Assembly (NCBI GenBank): GCA_946406195.1
Contig: CAMJJT010000002.1
Span: 1 to 64,000 of the forward strand
Reading direction: 5' to 3'
Source: an uncultured Bacteroidales bacterium
GTDB lineage: Bacteria > Bacteroidota > Bacteroidia > Bacteroidales > Paludibacteraceae
DNA: 64,000 bases
Within the stretch, counting starts at the first letter, position 1. The number at the start of each line of letters is the position of its first letter. The notes under the pieces were generated by a model that saw nothing but the letters and a program-made list of their open reading frames with translations, did not search any database and was not told the DNA's origin. Below, piece by piece: positions 56,725-64,000 of this stretch. The position numbers and the translations under genes are program-made.

Positions 56725-57965
56725 TAGAGGTTATTGAGCTTCTCGCTAACTGCCTCGTATTCAGCGTCCATGCCGAAACGATAGTAGAGCCCTTTGAGTG
56801 TCTGCAGATAGCTGCGCTCTTCGGGAGCCATCTCATGTGCTTTCTCAAAGAACGGAAGGGACTGTTTGAAGACCGCATTCATCTCGTCGAGCGCTTTCTT
56901 GTACTCTTTGTTATCTGAGATCATAGCAGCAGCCTCGTTGAGTTTAACAGCTTGGTTGTAATATACACGCCCTTTACCAGCCATTGCGTCCGCCATCTTC
57001 GGATCGAGCGCCAAAGCGTTATCGAAATCTTTCAAAGCCGTTTCGTAGTTACCTTGGTTCTCATCGAGGTTACCCTTGATCAGATGGTACTGTGCAACAT
57101 TCGGCTCACGCTCAATAGCGGTAGCGAGATAATTGATCGCCGTTTGCTCCTGACCGGAGAAGATATAGTAGTTGATCAGGTTCTGCAGGAACCAAGGCTC
57201 TTGCGGGAAGCGAGCGATAGCATTCTGCAGCGTCTCAACGAACTTAACGGTATCCTTCACGTTCACATACTCCTGATAGAGGAACTGGTTGGTAGAGATC
57301 GCCTCGTACTCACCGTCCTTGAGTTGCTCCAAGAGCTCAATTGCCTCATGGTGCATCTCAGCTTGGATAGCGAAGATAGCAGCGTAGTATTTATACTGGG
57401 TATAAGTAGTATCACGCGGCATCTCTTTCTGCAATTTGTCATCCTGCATCATAGGCAGTTCGGGGATGTCAATATGCTTCTTGAACGCCTTGTAAGCTCC
57501 TACATAATCGCGGCTCTCATTGAGATGCACGCCGTATTTCACCAACTCCTGACCTTTGTAGTATTCCAACATCATCTTAGCCAGTTTACCACGCATTTTC
57601 GGGTCGGTAGGAACCATCACACCTTTCTTGTTCGGAACCAATACTTGTGCCAATTCGTCCGCTTTGAGCCAGTATTCATAGCTCTCTTCTACGGCAGCTC
57701 CTTCCACAGCAATGTTAGCGGCTCCTCCCATCATCTGGTTGTAGTTCTCACGCATAGCCTCTTTGTAACCGATCATACCAGCCCAGTAATAGGTCTCGGC
57801 GGTCGGTTCCTGATCCAATGCCTCCAAGATAGAAGCACGGGCAGCATTGAAGTCCGGAGTCTCAGACAACATGTAACTCTTGGCTTTCTTGGTAGCCGGG
57901 TTCTTTTGTGCAAAGCAGCCTGCGCTTATCAGCACGAGTGCTGCCAAAATCAAATGTTTTCTCAT
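56724..57965 (-). CDS. TPR repeat secreted protein
   Basis: Signal peptide MRKHLILAALVLISAGCFAQ; TPR-like repeats; ATG 57965. Confidence 0.8.
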   Translation of the reverse strand: MRKHLILAALVLISAGCFAQKNPATKKAKSYMLSETPDFNAARASILEALDQEPTAETYYWAGMIGYKEAMRENYNQMMGGAANIAVEGAAVEESYEYWLKADELAQVLVPNKKGVMVPTDPKMRGKLAKMMLEYYKGQELVKYGVHLNESRDYVGAYKAFKKHIDIPELPMMQDDKLQKEMPRDTTYTQYKYYAAIFAIQAEMHHEAIELLEQLKDGEYEAISTNQFLYQEYVNVKDTVKFVETLQNAIARFPQEPWFLQNLINYYIFSGQEQTAINYLATAIEREPNVAQYHLIKGNLDENQGNYETALKDFDNALALDPKMADAMAGKGRVYYNQAVKLNEAAAMISDNKEYKKALDEMNAVFKQSLPFFEKAHEMAPEERSYLQTLKGLYYRFGMDAEYEAVSEKLNNL

Positions 57966-57966
57966 A

Positions 57967-60564
57967 TTAATCTTGATTTTCGTTGTTATTATCATCATTT
58001 GCATCATTTGCATCATTTTCACCATTCAGCGGAGCGTCACCATTCTCCTCTTCCTCTTTCGGAACGATACAACCGCTCATGAGGCTGTCGTTACGTTTTT
58101 GGAGTTCGATCAGTTTAACGCCCTGTGCGGCACGTCCGGTCTGACGAATGGTAGAGATATCCATGCGGATAGCGGTTCCGGATTTGGTAATGAGCATGAG
58201 GTCGTCTGCGTCAGTTACGGCTTCGATACCTACCAAGTGGCCGGTCTTCTCCGTGATTTCGATGGTCTTGACACCCTTACCACCACGGTTCGTCACACGA
58301 TAGATCGGATTGCCCTCCTCGTCATCGACCGGCGTACGTTTACCGAATCCGTTCTCTGAAATCACGAGAATGTTCTTCTCTGTACCCTTCTCTACACAAA
58401 CCGTGCCAATCACGCGATCTTGGCCATCTTCTTCCAAAGTTATTGCTTTCACACCGGTAGCTCCACGACCCATCGGACGTACTCCACCTTCGTTGAAACG
58501 AACCACTTTACCGTTGTACGAAGCTACCATCATCTCGCTCTGACCATCGGTCATCTCAACAGCGATTAGTTCGTCGCCCTCACGCAGACCGAGTGCGATG
58601 ATACCATTGGCACGCGGACGGGAATAAGCTTCCAAGGTCGTTTTCTTCATCAGACCGTTCTTGGTCACGAAGATCAGATAGTGGTTCTCGATATACTCTT
58701 GGTCATTCAGACCCTTCACGTTGATACAGGTACGAACCTTATCACCCTTCTGGAGGTTGATCATGTTCTGGATAGCACGACCCTTGGACTGCTTGTTACC
58801 CTCCGGCAGTTCATACACCTTGAGCCAGTAGAGACGTCCCATCTCGGTGAAGAACATCATCGTCGAGTGCATCGAAGCTTGGTGTACATACTCGATGAAG
58901 TCCTGATCGCGTGCCGAACCGGCTTTCGAACCGATACCACCACGGGTCTGCTGACGGAAGTCTGCCAGCGGAGTACGTTTGATATATCCGAGGTGCGAGA
59001 GAGTGATCACCATATCGTCATCGGCATACATATCTTCGGGGTTGAACTCGGTAGCCATCTTCACGATCTTGGTACGACGTTCGTCACCGTATTTCTCCTT
59101 GATCTCCACGAGCTCAGCGTTGATGACGTCATAACGCATTTCCTCGTTAGCCAACAGTTCGTTCAAATGGGCGATCAATTTCTCGATCTCCTCGTACTCG
59201 GCTTTCAACTCATCGATACGCAAGCCTGTCAGCGAAGCCAGACGCATGTCCACGATCGCTTTCGACTGCAGGTTATCGAGGTTGAAACGTTTCTCCAAGT
59301 TCGTCTGAGCGTCTGCCGGGGTACGGCTTGCACGGATGATATGTACCACCTCGTCGATGTTATCCACCGCGATGATCAAGCCTTCCAAAATATGTGCTTT
59401 CTCCTCTGCTTTCTTGAGTTCGTATTTCGTACGACGGGTTACCACATCCATACGGTGCTCGATGAAATTACCGATGAGTTGCTTGAGGTTCAAGAGCATC
59501 GGACGACCTTTCACGAGAGCAATGCTGTTTACCGCAAAGCTCGACTGCAGCGCGGTGAACTTATACAATTTATTGAGCACTACCTGTGCGTTCGCGTCAC
59601 GCTTCACGTCAATCACGATACGGATATCGCGTTTGGAGTGATCCTGAATATCGGAGATACCTTCGATCTTCTTCTCGTTGGCGAGTTCAGCAATCGCTTT
59701 CACCAACTCATTCTTCACTACGCCGTACGGCAGCTCGGTGATCACGATACGCTCACGTCCGTTGTCATCGGTCTCGATGTCCGCGTTCGAACGGATCACT
59801 ACGCGACCACGACCGGTCTCATAGGCATCTTTGACACCCTGATAACCGTAGATAGTACCGCCGGTCGGGAAATCCGGAGCTTTCACATGCTCCATCAGAT
59901 CCTCCACCGTGATCTCCTCCACGAACGCATCGTGCATACGCGCTTTAATATTATTAATGTACGCACAACAACCGTCGATGACCTCCGAGAGGTTATGGGT
60001 CGGCATGTTCGTCGCCATACCAACTGCAATACCGCTGGCTCCGTTCACGAGCAAGTTCGGGAAACGGCAAGGCAGAACGGTCGGCTCTTTCAACGAGTCG
60101 TCGAAGTTATTCTGCATATCTACAGTGTCCTTCTCGATGTCGCGGAGCATTTCCTCTGCGAGTTTGGAGAGACGAGCCTCGGTATAACGCATAGCTGCTG
60201 CACCGTCACCATCGACCGAACCGAAGTTACCCTGACCATCCACGAGGCAGTAACGCATTGCCCAAGGCTGTGCCATACGGACGAGCGTACCATAGATTGA
60301 ACTGTCACCATGCGGGTGATACTTACCCATTACCTCACCGACGATACGTGCACTTTTCTTCGTCGGTTTGTCACTCGTGTTACCGAGTTCATTCATTCCG
60401 AACAGCACACGGCGGTGAACCGGCTTGAAACCGTCGCGCACATCCGGCAGCGCACGGCTCACGATCACAGACATCGAGTAGTCGATATACGAGGATTTCA
60501 TTTCCTCGTCAATCTTCACAGGAATAATGTGATCGTTCTTAATCAATTCGTTGTTTTCTTCCAT
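57967..60564 (-). CDS. gyrA: DNA gyrase subunit A
   Basis: SYIDYSMSVIVSRALPDVRDG...KKSARIVGEVMGKYHPHGDSSIYGTLVRMAQ; acidic C-terminal tail. Confidence 0.95.
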   Translation of the reverse strand: MEENNELIKNDHIIPVKIDEEMKSSYIDYSMSVIVSRALPDVRDGFKPVHRRVLFGMNELGNTSDKPTKKSARIVGEVMGKYHPHGDSSIYGTLVRMAQPWAMRYCLVDGQGNFGSVDGDGAAAMRYTEARLSKLAEEMLRDIEKDTVDMQNNFDDSLKEPTVLPCRFPNLLVNGASGIAVGMATNMPTHNLSEVIDGCCAYINNIKARMHDAFVEEITVEDLMEHVKAPDFPTGGTIYGYQGVKDAYETGRGRVVIRSNADIETDDNGRERIVITELPYGVVKNELVKAIAELANEKKIEGISDIQDHSKRDIRIVIDVKRDANAQVVLNKLYKFTALQSSFAVNSIALVKGRPMLLNLKQLIGNFIEHRMDVVTRRTKYELKKAEEKAHILEGLIIAVDNIDEVVHIIRASRTPADAQTNLEKRFNLDNLQSKAIVDMRLASLTGLRIDELKAEYEEIEKLIAHLNELLANEEMRYDVINAELVEIKEKYGDERRTKIVKMATEFNPEDMYADDDMVITLSHLGYIKRTPLADFRQQTRGGIGSKAGSARDQDFIEYVHQASMHSTMMFFTEMGRLYWLKVYELPEGNKQSKGRAIQNMINLQKGDKVRTCINVKGLNDQEYIENHYLIFVTKNGLMKKTTLEAYSRPRANGIIALGLREGDELIAVEMTDGQSEMMVASYNGKVVRFNEGGVRPMGRGATGVKAITLEEDGQDRVIGTVCVEKGTEKNILVISENGFGKRTPVDDEEGNPIYRVTNRGGKGVKTIEITEKTGHLVGIEAVTDADDLMLITKSGTAIRMDISTIRQTGRAAQGVKLIELQKRNDSLMSGCIVPKEEEENGDAPLNGENDANDANDDNNNENQD

Positions 60565-60930
60565 TGTTAATATTGTTTTTTAATTAAAATTCTTCTCAAA
60601 CACTTTTTTCGTAATCCCGCAATTACGTTATTACGGAATTAGGAGTTTCCAAAAAAGCGTGCAAAGATACAAATTATTTTTCATATACGCAAGCGCGTAC
60701 GCGATAATTTTTTGTTTTTTGCCCATTTTTTTGCATTTTAAGCGCTTTTTGTCTTCTTTTCGAGGGAATGTCGATACAAAACTCCCAATCGCTTATATGC
60801 AAAATATAGATGATTTCTTCTGCGTGATCCCGTAATGAGGTAATGACGGGATTACGAATTTTTTCCAAAAAATATTTGTACATTTGGTATATTTTTTGTA
60901 CCTTTGCAGTCGATTTGAATATTCAGCGAA

Positions 60931-62172
60931 ATGAACACCTTATTATTTATATTGTCATTCATTGCCACTTTTACAGGAAAAGTAGTGGACGAGAAAGGAA
61001 ATCCAATCCCCTATGCGACGGTTTATCCCCAGACACAACCTGAGTTTGGTACTGCCACCAATAATGACGGTCAGTTCTCCTTTACCGCGGACTTGACCGA
61101 TTATTCGGAAGTGATCATTTCCTTTATCGGTTATGAGAAACAGACCGTTCCTGCTTCTATTCTCAAAGACGGAAACGCAACGATCACCATGCATGAACAA
61201 CCTATAGCTTTGGAAGAGACCGTGATAGCCGCCAAGGCGCATAAACAACGCAACAAACGCAAGAAAATGGCGGCTCTGCTTCATGCCGTGTATCTGAAAT
61301 TAGAGGAGGAGTTTCCAGACGAGAATGCGCAATACCAGATAGTGAGCGATGTTAGGATGCAATCCGAAGGCAGCACATGGGGCATGGAGCAGATGATAGC
61401 CAACGTGGTGGTTCTTCCGGAAATCGGCCGTGAAGGACGCGATTCCGTGCAGTTCCAAGGCCGATTCTGCAAACGTTTCTTTGATTCGCGCAAACGAGCT
61501 GAAGCGGACGAGCTGCTTGCCGGAGACGCTATCGAGCGCATAGAGAAGAAGCAAAAGGAGAAATTCATGCGCAAAGCAGCCAACGCTATCGATTCGGGCG
61601 TGGTAGTACACCGTGCGCTCTTTGCGATGGGTCATATGAAGCATAATTTTGAGGAATCGATGGGAGACCTCAAGCATTGGAAAGTCAGCAATGAGTCCGA
61701 AGGTGAAACGGTACTGACCCATACAGAGAAAATAAGCAAGTACTTGGGATTCTTCAAGATGGAGTACAAACGCCATTATATCGTTGATTCGGAGACTTAT
61801 GCCGTGCGCCGTTTTTCGGAGCACGCGGAGGTCAAAGTGGCCATTCCGTTCGGAATCAAACTGAACGCCGACCAACTCCAGATGCTCAATCTGCTCAATA
61901 TGGACGAACATCGCATAGAGAAATTCCGCCTCAAGAAACTGCGTGCCGCGGTGGATCTGAATACGATTTTCCAACGCCGTGACGGACATGTCTATACGCT
62001 GGAGAAAAACATGATCCTCAATGCGCATATCATCGGTTCCAAGAAAGCAGAGATCCCTGTGAACGTCAAAGCGACTCAACGTGTCACCGCCTTGCAAACC
62101 CAAGACGTTCACCCTCTCTCTCCCTCCCAAATCACCAAGCGTCTGAAACGCGAAATCGTAGAAATTTATTAA
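60931..62172 (+). CDS. CarboxypepD_reg-like domain secreted protein
   Basis: FTGKVVDEKGNPIPYATVYPQTQPEFGTATNNDGQFSF. Confidence 0.8.
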   Translation: MNTLLFILSFIATFTGKVVDEKGNPIPYATVYPQTQPEFGTATNNDGQFSFTADLTDYSEVIISFIGYEKQTVPASILKDGNATITMHEQPIALEETVIAAKAHKQRNKRKKMAALLHAVYLKLEEEFPDENAQYQIVSDVRMQSEGSTWGMEQMIANVVVLPEIGREGRDSVQFQGRFCKRFFDSRKRAEADELLAGDAIERIEKKQKEKFMRKAANAIDSGVVVHRALFAMGHMKHNFEESMGDLKHWKVSNESEGETVLTHTEKISKYLGFFKMEYKRHYIVDSETYAVRRFSEHAEVKVAIPFGIKLNADQLQMLNLLNMDEHRIEKFRLKKLRAAVDLNTIFQRRDGHVYTLEKNMILNAHIIGSKKAEIPVNVKATQRVTALQTQDVHPLSPSQITKRLKREIVEIY

Positions 62173-62187
62173 AAAGAATACTTTTTA

Positions 62188-62219
62188 TTTGCATATATCA
62201 AAAAAAAGCAGTACCTTTG
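62188..62219 (+). promoter_or_regulatory. Promoter for tRNA-Gly (and probably rnpB)
   Basis: TTTGCATATATCAAAAAAAAGCAGTACCTTTG. Confidence 0.8.
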
Positions 62220-62266
62220 CACCGCATTTCCAAATGATCTATGGTCCATCGACCATTGACCAACTT

Positions 62267-62337
62267 GCGGTGTTAGCACATCGGTAGTGCATCGGCTTCC
62301 CAAGCCGAGGAGGCGGGTTCGATTCCCGTACACCGCT
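62267..62337 (+). tRNA. tRNA-Gly (anticodon CCC)
   Basis: GCGGTGT/ACACCGC acceptor, anticodon loop TTCCCAA, GGTTCGATTCC T-arm. Confidence 0.92.
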
Positions 62338-62340
62338 CTT

Positions 62341-62658
62341 AAAAGTAAATCGGTCTATCGCTGTGGAGGGAAAGAAAAGCATTCGTGCTTTAATCTCATC
62401 CTCAGAGGAAAGTCCGGGCAGCATAGAGCACCATCGCGGTTAACGGCCGTCAGGCAGTAATGTTTGATCCCTGCTACAGAGACGAGAAAGGTGAAACGAG
62501 TACATGGTGGGCTGCAATTCCAAGTATACCGATGTCTGAGCGCTGCTCGCGTGAGTCGGAGGGTAGGAAGCGAGAGAAAGGCGTGGTAACACGTGCTTCG
62601 AGATTAATGATAGACGCTGCTTAGGCAGTACAGAACCCGGCTTATAGATTTACTTTTT
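62341..62658 (+). ncRNA. rnpB: RNase P RNA
   Basis: Conserved AGAGGAAAGTCCGGGC and CAGAACCCGGCTTA; terminal pairing AAAAGTAAAT/ATTTACTTTT. Confidence 0.92.
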
Positions 62659-62671
62659 AATTATAAAAACC

Positions 62672-63988
62672 ATGAAGACTTCCGATATATCACGATTTGT
62701 CCGCTATGACATGTGGCGTCGTACCACAACGGAGTTCGACGGTTTCTTTCAGCGTCTTGGGTATGCCATCATCCGGACAATCGTCTTGGTGGCACGAGGT
62801 TTTGGATCTAAAAACCTCAACGACAAAGCCAAATCCCTCACCTACTCTCTTATTTTTGCAGTCGTTCCAATCTTAGCGATGGTAGTAGCCGTAGCTAAGG
62901 GTTTTGGCGTAGTGGACGTGATAGAACACCAACTGAATGCCTCCTTTTTAGGCGAGACCAACATGGTGCCTACTATCATGCAGATGGTGGACCGATACCT
63001 CAGCACAGCGCAAGGCGGTGTGTTCGTTGGTATCGGTTTAATTGTGCTCCTATGGGCGGTATATTCGTTCTTCCAATCCGTGGAGACGGCTTTCAACAAG
63101 ATTTGGAATGTCCAGAAATCGCGTTCGGTTCTTCATCAAGTGACCACTTACATCGCTATTCTGGTGCTAATCCCCGTCCTCATCGTGTGCAGCGCAGGTA
63201 TCAGCATTTTTCTGCATGCTACTATGTCGGGTCTGCTGAGTGAGGATAGTTCCCTGCATGAGTTCATCCATAACGGCGGGGCTACCACGCTGCAATTCGG
63301 TATCTGCTGGTTGCTCTTCACGGGCATGTACATCGCTATCCCGAACACCAAAGTGCATTTCCTTAGCGCTCTCATTCCGGGTGTGATCATGGGGTCACTT
63401 TTTCAGGTGTTACAGATGCTCTCGGTCTATTTGATTGCTATGCTCGGACGTACCAGCATCGTCTATGGTGCGTTCGCTACAATCCCTATTCTGATGACCT
63501 GGCTGCAATACACCAGTCTGCTGATCCTCATCGGCGCAGAGATGTCGTATGCCATTCAGAATAACGAGGAGTTTGAGTACGAACAGGACCTCAAAAAGAT
63601 GTCCCGCCGATACAAAGACTTCATTATGCTCTACCTTCTTTCTATCATCGTGAAGCGGTTCGAAGCGGACGAAGCACCACTCACAGCGCACGAATTAGCC
63701 GTTCGCGATTATTTGCCCATCCGTTTGGTAAACCAACTGTTGGGACGTATGGTGGAGACGGGTATCCTTCGCGAGGTGTATGTAGAGGGCGAGGAAGAGA
63801 AGACTTACCAACCGGCACTCGATACCCACAAGATCACTTGCGGGATGGTAGTGGAGCGAATAGAAAGCCAAGGAACAGAGCTCTTCCTGCAAAATCCCAG
63901 CCCTGAGATGCAGGATTTCTGGAAGAGATATATACAGATAAAAAAGGATAATCAAACTTTAGATCAAATACTAATTAATCAATTGTAA
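62672..63988 (+). CDS. YihY/BrkB family membrane protein
   Basis: Multi-TM 'AKSLTYSLIFAVVPILAMVVAVAKGFG...YGAFATIPILMTWLQYTSLLILIGAEMSYA'. Confidence 0.88.
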   Translation: MKTSDISRFVRYDMWRRTTTEFDGFFQRLGYAIIRTIVLVARGFGSKNLNDKAKSLTYSLIFAVVPILAMVVAVAKGFGVVDVIEHQLNASFLGETNMVPTIMQMVDRYLSTAQGGVFVGIGLIVLLWAVYSFFQSVETAFNKIWNVQKSRSVLHQVTTYIAILVLIPVLIVCSAGISIFLHATMSGLLSEDSSLHEFIHNGGATTLQFGICWLLFTGMYIAIPNTKVHFLSALIPGVIMGSLFQVLQMLSVYLIAMLGRTSIVYGAFATIPILMTWLQYTSLLILIGAEMSYAIQNNEEFEYEQDLKKMSRRYKDFIMLYLLSIIVKRFEADEAPLTAHELAVRDYLPIRLVNQLLGRMVETGILREVYVEGEEEKTYQPALDTHKITCGMVVERIESQGTELFLQNPSPEMQDFWKRYIQIKKDNQTLDQILINQL

Positions 63989-64000
63989 TTATGAATCGAT

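Noticed and set aside
56952-58082. 376-aa plus-strand ORF
   Set aside because: Antisense to the TPR gene and gyrA 3' end
58681-60300. 539-aa plus-strand ORF
   Set aside because: Antisense shadow of gyrA; no recognisable domain and composition typical of reverse-frame ORFs
61300-62130. 276-aa minus-strand ORF
   Set aside because: Antisense to the CarboxypepD_reg-like gene

Overview
This is a 64 kb chromosomal window from a Bacteroidota (Bacteroidales-like) genome. Evidence: TTTG-N~20-TAnnTTTG promoters, TonB/OMP genes, DUF families typical of the phylum, and a methylmalonyl-CoA decarboxylase operon. Core genes seen: EF-G2-like fusA2, mce/mmd, ispE, lon, umuDC, cinA, mntP, def, ruvX, gyrA, tRNA-Ala(GGC), tRNA-Gly(CCC) and RNase P RNA. 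The most notable accessory locus is a minus-strand, tightly overlapping seven-gene cluster (about 35.97-43.0 kb). It contains a complete His-Xaa-Ser system (HxsA with five HxS triplets, HxsD, and radical SAM proteins HxsB and HxsC) coupled to a DRGH-type DNA/RNA non-specific endonuclease, a DUF4236/TerB-like/FtsK-gamma/CbxX-AAA+ protein and a voltage-gated K+ channel. A RelB-like/PIN pair and a HEPN/MNT pair flank it. Other leads: a nested-stem structured RNA candidate with its own terminator (992-1150); a putative metal-linked TonB/DUF4876/DUF6850/ABC/DUF4857 module sharing a CCCTA-N4-TAGGG promoter element with a gene next to an RIC/hemerythrin-LuxR regulator; a 59-bp duplicated palindromic promoter shared by an AraC regulator and the mmd operon; protein-embedded repeats; unusual gene fusions; and a rubredoxin gene missing from the ORF track. 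No CRISPR array, rRNA or intact insertion sequence was seen. All calls come from reading the sequence; no database search was run.
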